This document shows positions 35,955 through 44,604 of a DNA stretch of 64,000 nucleotides, piece by piece. The position numbers were made by a program, and so were the translations under genes. The notes beneath the pieces are model-generated. The model searched no databases. It had not been told where the DNA came from and saw only the letters and a program-made list of their open reading frames with translations. Position 1 is the stretch's first letter. Every line of letters begins with the position of its first letter. The DNA comes from Bacillus ndiopicus (GTDB lineage Bacteria; Bacillota; Bacilli; Bacillales_A; Planococcaceae), in the NCBI RefSeq assembly GCF_000612805.1, contig NZ_HG964403.1, positions 558,001 through 622,000 on the forward strand, read 5' to 3'.

Positions 35955-36050
35955 TCCTTCTCAAGTAAGATGTAACGAAATTGTATCATAATCGTTGGGA
36001 AAGGTGTAATATGATGTAGGAAAGAAAATACATTAATAGAGGTGTAAATT

Positions 36051-36632
36051 ATGCATAATCGAGAAGTTCGTGTTCATTCTGATCAAGTAACAGCAGCAAC
36101 TTATTCTGCGTTGGAGCGTAGGGGAGTAAAAGTTGAGGATATTGCGGAAATCGTTTATGAAATGCAAAACCCTTATAATGAAGGATTATTGATGGAGCAC
36201 TGTGTCAGCTCAGTTGAGCGAGTATTACACAAGCGTGAAGTACAACACGCGGTATTAGTGGGTGTTGAGCTTGACGAGTTAGCAGAAAAGAAAATGTTAT
36301 CAGAGCCATTGCAATCTATTGTAGAGTCAGATGAAGGATTGTTTGGTGTCGATGAAACGATTGCACTTGGTTCCGTATTTACGTATGGTAGCATTGCAGT
36401 GACAACATTCGGTCATTTAGATAAGAAGAAAATCGGCATTATTAATAAGTTAGATACAAAGGCAGGACAATTTGTAAATACATTTTTAGATGATTTAGTT
36501 GCGAGTATTGCAGCGAGTGCAGCCTCACGTATTGCCCATCGTATGCGTGATTTAGAGGAAGAAGGAGAAACATTTGCAGCCATTTCACCAGATAAGCTAG
36601 GCCCGCAGCCAAAATCAAATGAGGATGTTTAA
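36051..36632 (+). CDS. yutG: PgpA-family phosphatase, YutG-like
   Basis: 193 aa, soluble PgpA-like protein (phosphatidylglycerophosphatase A family). N-terminal block ERRGVKVEDIAEIVYEMQNPY and the C-terminal FGHLDKKKIGIINKLD...FVNTFLDDLVASIAASAASRIAHR are family-typical. The TM helices of proteobacterial PgpA are missing, as in other Bacilli YutG. RBS GAGGTG. Confidence 0.8.
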   Translation: MHNREVRVHSDQVTAATYSALERRGVKVEDIAEIVYEMQNPYNEGLLMEHCVSSVERVLHKREVQHAVLVGVELDELAEKKMLSEPLQSIVESDEGLFGVDETIALGSVFTYGSIAVTTFGHLDKKKIGIINKLDTKAGQFVNTFLDDLVASIAASAASRIAHRMRDLEEEGETFAAISPDKLGPQPKSNEDV

Positions 36633-36748
36633 ATAGAAAAACCAGCTGAGTAAGATATGATGTCTTATCGCATGTAAACTAAATTATCTTAACGAGGCAA
36701 GTTTCGTATTTAGTAGCAAGAAAATACAGAGGAGATATCACATTACAA

Positions 36749-36838
36749 TTGAAAGCAGGAAAATTCGAGTACGTTTCAGAGACAGAAAGGTTAGTAATAA
36801 GGCCATTAAGGAAAGAAGATCATAAAAACTCAAATTAA
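36749..36838 (+). pseudogene. GNAT acetyltransferase remnant, N-terminal fragment
   Basis: TTG-initiated frame of 29 codons containing ETERLVIRPLRKEDHKN, the unmistakable start of RimJ/RimL-type GNAT acetyltransferases, then a stop. A terminator follows only 22 bp later, so the body of the gene appears to be deleted between its first 25 codons and its terminator. GGAGA lies upstream. Confidence 0.75.
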
Positions 36839-36859
36839 TTTACTACAACAATTGAAGAA

Positions 36860-36889
36860 GGGAACTCCAAAAAACGGAGTTCCCTTTTG
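36860..36889 (+). terminator. Terminator of the GNAT remnant
   Basis: GGGAACTCC / GGAGTTCCC with a seven-base A-rich loop and TTTTG. Confidence 0.88.
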
Positions 36890-36986
36890 TTATGGATTGA
36901 AAATGCCTTTTTTCAGACATTTGTATCATGTGGAAAGTTTGATAAAATAAAAGCAATGTTAATTTACGAAAGGGAATAAAGTAATT

Positions 36987-37655
36987 ATGAAACCATCAGA
37001 TATTAAAACACTTATTACAAGTGGAACGATTATTTTAGCAGTTGCGCTTTATTTAATTTTTAGTCCAGACCCAAAGGACAAACCTGTAGATGAAAATATT
37101 ACAACTCAACAGGAAGAGAATAAAATCGGGCAAGAAAATGAACAACAATCAGCAGTAGCTGCTAGCATTTCCATACAATATGCGCAGCAAGCTACGGGAA
37201 ATAAGCTGCAAGCAGTTAAATATTTATCTATTAATGACGGAGATACATTTAGCATAGAAATGAATGGTGAAAAGCATAAAGTTCGCCTATTAATGGTTGA
37301 CACACCTGAAATGAACTATGATAAAGGAAAGCCGATGCCATATGCAGAAGATGCAAAGGCATTTACAGAAAATCTGTTGAAAAATGCATCGAAAATTGAG
37401 TTGCTTTTTGATGTTGGTCCAGAAACAGATAAATATGACCGAATACTCGCTTATATATATGTAGATGATGTGCTTTTACAGGAATCTTTGTTAAAGGAAG
37501 GTCTTGCTGTTATGCGCTATATAAATAAGCCGAATAATACGTTAGAAGCAGAATTGAAAGAGGTTCAAGCAGAAGCACAAGCGCAAAAACTGAATGTTTG
37601 GGCGCATGAAGGTTATTTTGATGGCAAGCAATTCCATGAGGATGCAGTTCATTAA
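36987..37655 (+). CDS. Thermonuclease family (SNase) protein, membrane-anchored
   Basis: 222 aa. N-terminal TM (TSGTIILAVALYLIF), polar linker to about residue 70, then a staphylococcal-nuclease domain. Active-site equivalents: Arg and Asp in VRLLMVDTPE, Glu in PYAEDAKAF, Arg in DKYDRILAYIYV. Acts outside the membrane on DNA/RNA with Ca2+. RBS GAAAGGG. Confidence 0.9.
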   Translation: MKPSDIKTLITSGTIILAVALYLIFSPDPKDKPVDENITTQQEENKIGQENEQQSAVAASISIQYAQQATGNKLQAVKYLSINDGDTFSIEMNGEKHKVRLLMVDTPEMNYDKGKPMPYAEDAKAFTENLLKNASKIELLFDVGPETDKYDRILAYIYVDDVLLQESLLKEGLAVMRYINKPNNTLEAELKEVQAEAQAQKLNVWAHEGYFDGKQFHEDAVH

Positions 37656-37691
37656 ATTCATTTGAAATAGGTTAACTTCCAACCAACTTAG

Positions 37692-37733
37692 GAAAATCTG
37701 GACAAAAGTTAGCCGAGGTACGATTGATAATAT
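37692..37733 (+). repeat. Dispersed repeat A, right-end fragment
   Basis: GAAAATCTGGACAAAAGTTAG then CCGAGGTACGATTGATAAT, almost identical to the right end of the 14791 copy. Lies just upstream of the Fur-controlled promoter. Confidence 0.75.
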
Positions 37734-37761
37734 GACAATTCGTTGAAGTTTTAAATTCTAA

Positions 37762-37790
37762 TTGAGAATTATTCTTATTTATGCCATAAT
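37762..37790 (+). promoter_or_regulatory. Haem-locus promoter with Fur box
   Basis: TTGAGA (37762-37767), 17 bp, CATAAT (37785-37790). TGAGAAT-T-ATTCTTA (37763-37777) matches the 7-1-7 Fur consensus TGATAATNATTATCA at 11 of 14 positions and covers the -35, so iron-loaded Fur should repress the locus. Confidence 0.85.
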
Positions 37791-37827
37791 TGTGAAGGAA
37801 ATAATTATTTTGAGGAGGACTTGAACT

Positions 37828-38478
37828 GTGAAAAAGCTTTTTCTAAGTCTTTTTGTGTTGATGTTAGGGGTATTTATATTTGCGCCTAATTATTCGCATG
37901 CACAATTAGCTGATGGAACATACGATATTAATTATCAAGTAAATAAACCGACTAGTATTTCAGCTTCTATGGCGAACGACTATTTCTTAAAGCCAGCCAA
38001 AGTAATTGTGAAAAATGGCAAAGCGACTGTGCAGTTGACGATCAAAAATAGCGCATGGGTAACAGAGTTTAACCCACCAGGTGGCGCAGCAGTTATTAAT
38101 CAAAATACTAATGCAGATACACGTGTTGTGCAATTTGCAGTAGCAAATTTATCAAATCCTGTAACAGTAGCAATGAAAATTGATATTGATGATATTAATT
38201 ATCATCACAGCTATAGCGTTGATTTTGTATTTGATGCAACAAGTATTCCACAAGCAACAGTAGGAAACAATACGCCAACGACAAAAGAATCATCGAAAGC
38301 TGCGAACAATGTGAATAAGACATCTAGCGCTTCAAATGCTGGAAATAAAGCTGACGAGTCAGTAAGTGTTAACGAAAAAGTAGAGAATCCACAAACAAGT
38401 GATTCACTACCATATCTTCTTATCATTATGCTTATTACTTCGGCGCTTGTATTTTATAAAGTAAAACAAACAAATTAA
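37828..38478 (+). CDS. isdC: NEAT-domain haem-binding wall protein, IsdC-like
   Basis: 216 aa. Signal peptide (about 1-27), one NEAT domain (about 28-145) with the haem-ligand motif Y125-HHS-Y129, a Ser/Asn/Lys-rich linker, then NPQTS (187-191), a TM helix and a KVKQTN tail. NPQT(S/N) is the sortase B type signal, matching the srtB gene at the end of the locus. It would relay haem across the wall. GTG start with GAGGAGG nine bases before. Confidence 0.92.
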   Translation: MKKLFLSLFVLMLGVFIFAPNYSHAQLADGTYDINYQVNKPTSISASMANDYFLKPAKVIVKNGKATVQLTIKNSAWVTEFNPPGGAAVINQNTNADTRVVQFAVANLSNPVTVAMKIDIDDINYHHSYSVDFVFDATSIPQATVGNNTPTTKESSKAANNVNKTSSASNAGNKADESVSVNEKVENPQTSDSLPYLLIIMLITSALVFYKVKQTN

Positions 38479-38498
38479 TTAATTGGGGGAAATGACAA

Positions 38499-40268
38499 AT
38501 GTCAAAATTTCAATCTCGTACGACAAAAATAGCTTTAGCTTCAGTATTAGCAACATCTGCTATTGTACCAGCAGTAGCAGCTTCAGCGGCTGAAACAACA
38601 CCTTCACGCTCTATGCCAGATGGTAAATACACAATCGATTTCACAATTACAGATACGACAAAGCAATTGGCGAAATATGTAAAAGGTCCAGCTACTTTAG
38701 TTATTGAAGATGGTAAATATGCAATTCAATTATCAGCAGATGAGACTGTTATGAACATGTTAACGAAAGTAGAAGTAAATGGTGCAAATGTTGTTCAAGA
38801 AGTAAATGGACAAAAAGTAATCTATATTCCTGTAGAACGTCCAGGTGGCACTGTAAAGGGTGAAGGTACAGTAAAAGTTGGGGACAAAGAAATTCCAACA
38901 TCATTTGAATTGACATTAGATCCAACAACAATTAAAGCACCTGAAGCAAAACCAGAGGAAAAAGTAGAATTCAAGCCAGGTAAAACATTTAAGCAAGTAA
39001 AAGATGGTGAATATGCGATTACATTTGATGCTTATCATCCAGAAACAAATAAAGGTGAATATACAGCAATTACAAGCCACATTGAAAAGGATGCAAAGTT
39101 AATTGTTAAAGATGGCAAATATTCAGTACAATTAGCGATTACTGAAAAAAGTAATCCAATGATTACTGGTTTAAAAGTAGGTGGTGTTGATGCAAAGGTA
39201 GTATCAGGCTCTGTGGAAAAGGGACCACAAGTATTTAACTTTCCAATTACATCAATTAGCGATTTAGTAAAAGCGGAAATCCATGTTGTAGTACCTGCTG
39301 CAAATATGGATAAATGGTATCCATTCGGTTTTGCAATTAACACAACAAACCTTGATTTACCAGAAGTGACGGCAGAGGAACCTGTAGAAGCAGGGGAAGA
39401 GCTTCCTTTATACATTTACAAAGATAAAACAAATGAAGTTTCTGTTATGTCGAATTATGTGAAACCGACTGTTACAGTGACGGAAACAGAAGAAAGTTTC
39501 CTTGTTGATTTAACATTTGTACAAGGTCAATACTTGAACAAATTTGATATTAAAGGTGCAACAATCGCTAATGAGAAAACGGTTGAAGCGGGCAAAAATA
39601 CAACAAAAATCTATACAGTCGAAACAACAAACTTGGATGCTATTTACACAGCGACAGTTGATGTCTCTGTAGATGCTGGACCTGTGAAATATGATTCAAC
39701 ATATCCTGTGCAATTACAATTTGGTGGTAAGCAAAATCCATTCAAAGATATTACAAAATTAGGCGACTACGGAAATATCGTAACACTATATTCTTTAGAT
39801 ATTTTCAAAAAAGCGGATAAATTTAATCCAAACGGCAAAGTGAAGCGCTCACAATTTGCATTAATGCTAAACCGTTACCTAGGGCTTGATGCATCTGCAA
39901 AAACTACATTTAAAGATATTACAAAATTCGATGCTGAAACGCAAAATGCGATTAAAGCATTAAGTGAGTCTGGTATTATGAATGGCACATCTGCAACAGC
40001 ATTCGAGCCAACGAAGGAAGTTACTCGTCAGCAAGCAGCGGTTATTATTTACCGTGTTTTAGAGGGGGCTGGCTATAAAGCAACTGGAGCAAAAGTGCCG
40101 TTTAAAGATGTGACAACTTCAAATAAAGAAGTAGTAACAGCGATTGCTGAATTAAATGCATTAGGCATTATGACTGGCAATGAAGGTAAATTCAATCCAA
40201 ACAACACTTTAACACGTAGCCAAATGGCGAAAGTTATTTTAAACACACTTTATGTGTTAGAATACTAA
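38499..40268 (+). CDS. Surface haem-binding protein with three NEAT and three SLH domains
   Basis: 589 aa. Signal peptide with cleavage near AASAA (about 31), NEAT-like domains at about 40-145, 165-292 and 305-408, then three SLH repeats (about 412-589: NPFKDITKLGDY, TTFKDITKFDAETQNAI, VPFKDVTTSNKEVVTAI). Only the third NEAT has the YxxxY haem motif (Y398-Y402); the second has WYPFGF and the first none, so these may bind host haemoproteins instead. SLH domains anchor it non-covalently to pyruvylated wall polymer. RBS GGGGGAAA. Confidence 0.92.
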   Translation: MSKFQSRTTKIALASVLATSAIVPAVAASAAETTPSRSMPDGKYTIDFTITDTTKQLAKYVKGPATLVIEDGKYAIQLSADETVMNMLTKVEVNGANVVQEVNGQKVIYIPVERPGGTVKGEGTVKVGDKEIPTSFELTLDPTTIKAPEAKPEEKVEFKPGKTFKQVKDGEYAITFDAYHPETNKGEYTAITSHIEKDAKLIVKDGKYSVQLAITEKSNPMITGLKVGGVDAKVVSGSVEKGPQVFNFPITSISDLVKAEIHVVVPAANMDKWYPFGFAINTTNLDLPEVTAEEPVEAGEELPLYIYKDKTNEVSVMSNYVKPTVTVTETEESFLVDLTFVQGQYLNKFDIKGATIANEKTVEAGKNTTKIYTVETTNLDAIYTATVDVSVDAGPVKYDSTYPVQLQFGGKQNPFKDITKLGDYGNIVTLYSLDIFKKADKFNPNGKVKRSQFALMLNRYLGLDASAKTTFKDITKFDAETQNAIKALSESGIMNGTSATAFEPTKEVTRQQAAVIIYRVLEGAGYKATGAKVPFKDVTTSNKEVVTAIAELNALGIMTGNEGKFNPNNTLTRSQMAKVILNTLYVLEY

Positions 40269-40286
40269 GAGAATAATTCAAAGAGT

Positions 40287-40317
40287 TGGCTTCCTCTCAC
40301 TATATGAGGGGGAGCCA
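40287..40317 (+). terminator. Hairpin between the SLH-NEAT gene and isdE
   Basis: TGGCTTCCTCTC / GAGGGGGAGCCA (two G-U pairs), seven-base loop. The T-run is poor, so it may cause partial termination and give more surface protein than transporter. Confidence 0.55.
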
Positions 40318-40326
40318 CTGTTGTTA

Positions 40327-40398
40327 TTTTGATTCAGTGGGCGTTTGGATGTCCCATTTATAGTACGAAAAACAACATCCACTGAATCAAGATCAAGC
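40327..40398 (+). repeat. Dispersed repeat A, left hairpin module
   Basis: TTGATTCAGTGGGCGTTTGG... and CCACTGAATCAAGATCAA form a 10-bp inverted repeat flanking 44 bases. It corresponds to the palindromic left module of the 14791 copy. Confidence 0.65.
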
Positions 40399-40417
40399 AA
40401 AAGAAAGGAAGCTAAAA

Positions 40418-41308
40418 ATGAAAAAATACTTACCACTTTTATTGCTTATGGCTGTCATGCTACTTGCTGCTTGTAGCGGAAAAACAGTGGCTCCAGAACA
40501 ACAAAAAGATAATGATTCGGAAGAGAAGCAAGAAGAGCATCGTATTGTAGCTGGAACAGTTGTTGTGGCAGATATTATGGATCGTTTAGAGCTTGATGCA
40601 ATTGCTGTACCAGACACTGTGAAACAATTACCTACTCGCTTTGCTGGCTTACCATCAATCGGTAATGCGATGCAGCCAGATATGGAGATTATTAAATCGT
40701 TAAAGCCAACAGAGGTATTATCAGTATCAACATTGGAATATGATTTAGCTCCGACATTTGAGCAACTACAAATACCTGTCGATTTTGTTGATTTAACGAG
40801 CATTGATACGATGCTTACCGAAATTGAAGAACTAGGAAAGCGCTATGCAAGGGAAGAACAAGCGAACGCGCTTATTGAAAAACTAAATGGCGAAATCGCC
40901 CAAGTAGAAAATGTTGCAAGCCAGCATGAGCAGCCGAGCGTTCTTATTTTACTAGGTGTGCCAGGGAGCTATTTAGTTGCTACGGAGCATTCATATGCAG
41001 GCGACCTAGTACGACGAGCTGGTGGAGTTAATGTTATGGCTGGTCAGGAAGCAGAATATTTAGCCTCTAATACAGAGCATTTGTATAACAGCAATCCTGA
41101 TATTATTTTACGTATGGCACACGGGATGCCAGATGAAGTTATTAAAATGTTTGATGAGGAATTTAAAACAAATGATGTTTGGAAGCATTTTAACGCCGTG
41201 AAAAATAATCGCGTATATGATTTAGAGGAAGAATTATTTGGTACAACAGCAGCATTAAACGTGTCAGAGGCATTACAGCATTTAATTGAAACTTTCTACA
41301 ATGAGTAA
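40418..41308 (+). CDS. isdE: Haem-binding lipoprotein, IsdE-like
   Basis: Periplasmic-binding-fold (TroA/FecB class) lipoprotein, 296 aa, lipobox LAAC. Typical blocks: DRLELDAIAVPDTVKQLP, MQPDMEIIKSLKPTEVLSVS, LLGVPGSYLVATEHSYAGDLV, WKHFNAVKNNRVYDL. In S. aureus IsdE a Met and a His coordinate haem; candidate Met residues are visible in NAMQPDM, but ligands were not verified. Feeds IsdF and the ATPase next door. Confidence 0.9.
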   Translation: MKKYLPLLLLMAVMLLAACSGKTVAPEQQKDNDSEEKQEEHRIVAGTVVVADIMDRLELDAIAVPDTVKQLPTRFAGLPSIGNAMQPDMEIIKSLKPTEVLSVSTLEYDLAPTFEQLQIPVDFVDLTSIDTMLTEIEELGKRYAREEQANALIEKLNGEIAQVENVASQHEQPSVLILLGVPGSYLVATEHSYAGDLVRRAGGVNVMAGQEAEYLASNTEHLYNSNPDIILRMAHGMPDEVIKMFDEEFKTNDVWKHFNAVKNNRVYDLEEELFGTTAALNVSEALQHLIETFYNE

Positions 41309-41326
41309 CTTAAAAGGTGTTGTTAA

Positions 41327-42292
41327 GTGATGAAAAAAATAATTAGCACTGTTATCATTGCTGCTTTGCTTGTGATAACAGCTATATATGCTGCGACAAC
41401 AGGCAGCATTAAAATGGGGTTTTGGGAATTCATTAGCGCATTATTCGATCCAAATAACGAAACGATGGCAGCCATTCGAGATTTGCGTTTCCCACGCATT
41501 ATTGTAGCGATATTTGCTGGAGCTGCTTTATCTATAGCGGGCGCCTTGCTACAAGCGATTATGCGCAATCCTCTTGCAGATGCAGGTGTTATTGGGATTT
41601 CGTCAGGAGCAGCCTTTACAAAATTATTTATTGTTTCAGTTATTCCAACTTTGTTTTTTATGACGCCGATTTTTGCATTTATCGGTGGTGCCCTTGCCTG
41701 TTTTTTAGTGTTTGCATTAGCGTGGAAATCAGGTTTAAATCCACTGCGTTTAATTTTAATTGGTATTGCCATCAATGCGATGTTTACAGGTTTAACGGAG
41801 GCCTTTATTAGCTTTGGAGGCTCTTTAAATGCTTCTGCTAGTAGTGTTCTTGGTTCAAGCTTAGCATTTAAAACGTGGGATGATGTAACGATTATTGCAA
41901 TTTACGGTTCAATTGGCATAGTTTTGGCGTTCGTTATGTATTCATGGTGTAATGTGCTTGCATTGTCTGATAAAACAGCACAAAGCATCGGCTTTAATGT
42001 TACATTGGCACGTTTAGCGATTGCGGCAGTTGCCGTATTATTATCAGCTATTTCAGTCGTTGTAGCAGGAGTTATTGCCTTTGTAGGATTGCTCGTTCCT
42101 CATATTGCACGACGCATCGTTGGACATGACCATAAAGTGCTATTACCTTTTACAGCTTTGCTCGGTGCATTTATTATTTTATTGGCAGATACGATTGGGC
42201 GCACAGTAATCGCACCATTAGAAGTGCCTGCATCGACAATTATGGCGATTATAGGTGGTCCATTTTTAATATTTTTACTGAGAAAAGGGTGA
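41327..42292 (+). CDS. isdF: Haem ABC transporter permease, IsdF-like (FecCD family)
   Basis: 321 aa, about ten TM helices. FecCD signatures: LRFPRIIVAIFAGAALSIAGALLQAIMRNPLADAGVIGISSGAAF near the N-terminal third (split here by residues), and VGLLVPHIARRIVGHDHKVLLP at the coupling loop. ATG 41330 is an equally good start, three bases downstream. Partner of IsdE and the ATPase. Confidence 0.92.
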   Translation: MMKKIISTVIIAALLVITAIYAATTGSIKMGFWEFISALFDPNNETMAAIRDLRFPRIIVAIFAGAALSIAGALLQAIMRNPLADAGVIGISSGAAFTKLFIVSVIPTLFFMTPIFAFIGGALACFLVFALAWKSGLNPLRLILIGIAINAMFTGLTEAFISFGGSLNASASSVLGSSLAFKTWDDVTIIAIYGSIGIVLAFVMYSWCNVLALSDKTAQSIGFNVTLARLAIAAVAVLLSAISVVVAGVIAFVGLLVPHIARRIVGHDHKVLLPFTALLGAFIILLADTIGRTVIAPLEVPASTIMAIIGGPFLIFLLRKG

Positions 42293-42296
42293 TAGT

Positions 42297-43067
42297 GTGG
42301 AATTACAAAAAATTGTTGTCTCACATGACGGTAAAAAACAACATTTACAAGGTGTATCAACAGCGATACAGCGCGGCAAAATTACGACTATTATTGGCCC
42401 AAATGGCTGCGGCAAATCAACATTATTAAATGTAATGGCACGCAATCATTCTCCACTTCAGGGCAAAGCATTACTAGACAATAAAGATTTAGTTCATTAT
42501 CGACCAAAGGAATTTGCACAAAAATTCGCGATTGTTTATCAGCAAAATGATATTCCTCAAGATTTAACAGTTGAAAAGCTTGTTAGCTATGGGCGTATGC
42601 CTTATCACTCATTGCTAAAAAAGAACGATGCTGATGATGACAAGGCTGTTGATTGGGCATTAGCATGTACAAGTTTGAGTGAGAAACGTCAGCATGATTT
42701 ATCGGCATTGTCTGGAGGAGAAAGACAACGTGTATGGATTGCGATGGCATTAGCGCAGCAAACAGAGCTACTATGCCTAGATGAGCCAACAACATACTTA
42801 GATATTTACTATCAGCTAGAGTTATTAGAGCTAGTAAAAGAGCTTAATGAAAAGCATGGTTTAACGATTGTCATGGTGCTACATGATATAAATCAAGCAA
42901 TTCGTTATAGCGATCATATTATTTTAATGAGTGCAGGGTGTATTGTCGCAGAGGGGGAGCCCCGCAATGTTATTACAAAGCAAACAGTGAAGGAAGTATA
43001 TGGTGTCGAGGCGATATTTCAAGAGGACGCTACTCTCGGATTGTATATGGTGCCAATCGGAATTTAA
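42297..43067 (+). CDS. Haem/iron-complex ABC transporter ATPase
   Basis: 256 aa. Walker A IGPNGCGKST, Q-loop YQQNDIPQDLTVEKLV, signature LSGGERQRVWIAMAL, Walker B LLCLDEPTTYLD, switch His VLHDINQA. FhuC/HmuV class. GTG start four bases after isdF. The S. aureus isd operon lacks its own complete ATPase, while Bacilli and Listeria loci usually have one, as here. Confidence 0.92.
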   Translation: MELQKIVVSHDGKKQHLQGVSTAIQRGKITTIIGPNGCGKSTLLNVMARNHSPLQGKALLDNKDLVHYRPKEFAQKFAIVYQQNDIPQDLTVEKLVSYGRMPYHSLLKKNDADDDKAVDWALACTSLSEKRQHDLSALSGGERQRVWIAMALAQQTELLCLDEPTTYLDIYYQLELLELVKELNEKHGLTIVMVLHDINQAIRYSDHIILMSAGCIVAEGEPRNVITKQTVKEVYGVEAIFQEDATLGLYMVPIGI

Positions 43068-43079
43068 GGAGGCGATAAT

Positions 43080-43799
43080 ATGAAGGTGAAAATTATAAAA
43101 GCCATTTGTATTATCGTCTTTATTATGTCGGCTGTTGGGCTCGTTAACCATTTTTATAGCTACAAGCAAGTGGAAACGGAGCTTCAACAAGTACAGGAAG
43201 TGTATGAGCAAGTTGAAGAAGAGATAGCGGCAGAGTATGATGCAAAAAATGCAAAATTTATTGAGCTACAAAAAATCAATTCTGATATTGTCGGTTGGCT
43301 TCATTTAAGCGATTCACAGCTTGATAATCCTGTATTACAAACAAATAATAATGAATTTTATTTGCATCATAATTATGCGGGCGAAAAAAGTCGTGCAGGT
43401 AGTGTTTTTATGGATTACCGCAATGATTCTAATGCACGTCATACGATTTTCTATGGGCATGTTATGCGCAATGGCACGATGTTTGGCGAGCTGGCAAAGT
43501 TTGCTGAGCAGCATTATGCAGAGACACACCCATATTTTATTTACGAAACTCCGAATGCAACATACCGTCTAGAAGTATTTGCAGCTTATGAAACGACAAC
43601 AGATTTTTATTATATTGAAACAGATTTTACTGAAGACACGTATGTAGCATTTTTACAGACGATTCAGCAAAAATCGGTTATTCGTATGCCTGTTAATGTG
43701 ACAGAAGACGACAAAATTGTTACGTTTTCAACATGTACAACATCACCAAACGATAATGAACGCTTTGTCGTACATGCAAAAATTGTTGTCGAAAAATAA
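43080..43799 (+). CDS. srtB: Sortase B
   Basis: Class B sortase, 239 aa. N-terminal TM anchor (IICIIVFIMSAVGLVNHF), then the catalytic domain: H127 (FYGHVMRNGTMF), C219 (VTFSTCTTS), R228 (NERFVVHAKI). Attaches the NPQTS protein encoded at 37828 to peptidoglycan. Last gene of the haem locus. RBS AAGGAGGCG. Confidence 0.94.
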   Translation: MKVKIIKAICIIVFIMSAVGLVNHFYSYKQVETELQQVQEVYEQVEEEIAAEYDAKNAKFIELQKINSDIVGWLHLSDSQLDNPVLQTNNNEFYLHHNYAGEKSRAGSVFMDYRNDSNARHTIFYGHVMRNGTMFGELAKFAEQHYAETHPYFIYETPNATYRLEVFAAYETTTDFYYIETDFTEDTYVAFLQTIQQKSVIRMPVNVTEDDKIVTFSTCTTSPNDNERFVVHAKIVVEK

Positions 43800-43823
43800 A
43801 ATCTTGAATTCGAAATATTTTTC

Positions 43824-43868
43824 TTGACTCATGTAAAAATGTGAATTATACTAAGTTACAAATAGTAA
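43824..43868 (+). promoter_or_regulatory. yceI promoter with TTAC-N5-GTAA operator
   Basis: TTGACT (43824-43829), 17 bp, TATACT (43847-43852), then TTAC-AAATA-GTAA (43856-43868) at the start site. TTAC-N5-GTAA is the inverted repeat described for DUF24/HxlR-family thiol and quinone sensors such as CatR/YodB, so quinone or electrophile control is suggested. Confidence 0.65.
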
Positions 43869-44002
43869 GTAATAAAGTTCAGCCTTGCAGCATAAAAATT
43901 AATGTTTAACAAATCACCTCAGTGGGGATATGTAATGATGTAGGCTGCTTTATTTTTAATAAAATATCTCGAAATCGAGACAAAAAACAGGAGGGTTTTT
44001 TT

Positions 44003-44527
44003 ATGACAAACTGGACAGTAGACCAATCACACTCAAGCATCGGATTTAACGTAAAGCACATGATGGTATCAAAGGTAAAAGGAGCTTTTGAATCTTATAC
44101 AGCTCAAATCGAATCATCTGATTTAGCAGATTTATCAACTGCAAATATTACATTTGTAATTGATACAGCAAGCATAAACACGCGTAACACAGATCGCGAT
44201 AATCACTTAAAATCAGGAGATTTCTTTGATGCAGATCAATTCCCTAAAATTACATTCCAATCAACTTCGATTGAAAAATCAGGTGATTCATATAAATTAA
44301 CAGGTGATTTAACAATTAAAGATGTAACGAAACCAGTAACATTTGATGTAGAATTCAACGGTAAAGGCACAAACCCTTGGGGTCAAGAAGTATACGGTTT
44401 TGAAGCAGAAACAAAAATTAACCGTGAAGACTTTGGTTTAACATGGAACGCAGCACTTGAAACAGGCGGGGTTCTTGTAGGTAAAGATATTAAAATTCAA
44501 GTAGAGCTTGAAGTTAACCAAGCATAA
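44003..44527 (+). CDS. yceI: YceI family protein
   Basis: 174 aa, single lipocalin-like barrel of the YceI family that binds polyisoprenoids. Conserved segments: WTVDQSHSSIGFNVKHMMVSKV, DRDNHLKSGDFFDADQFPKITF, LTIKDVTKPVTFDVEF, INREDFGLTWNAALETGGVLVG. No signal peptide. ATG 44003 has CAGGAGGG upstream; the in-frame ATG far upstream is not used. About 200 bp leader with an operator. Confidence 0.92.
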   Translation: MTNWTVDQSHSSIGFNVKHMMVSKVKGAFESYTAQIESSDLADLSTANITFVIDTASINTRNTDRDNHLKSGDFFDADQFPKITFQSTSIEKSGDSYKLTGDLTIKDVTKPVTFDVEFNGKGTNPWGQEVYGFEAETKINREDFGLTWNAALETGGVLVGKDIKIQVELEVNQA

Positions 44528-44564
44528 TTGATTTGGTGGAACACGTAAAATCACTCACAATGAC

Positions 44565-44604
44565 AAAAAAGCAAGGAATCTGCTAGCAGTTTCCTTGCTT
44601 TTTT
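44565..44604. terminator. Bidirectional terminator after yceI
   Basis: AAAAAAGCAAGGAA / TTCCTTGCTTTTTT with a 12-base loop; also covers the convergent gene end. Confidence 0.92.

Noticed and set aside
43922..44002. 27-residue upstream extension of YceI
   Set aside because: No RBS for the upstream ATG, and the family starts at MTNWTVDQSH, which has a strong RBS.
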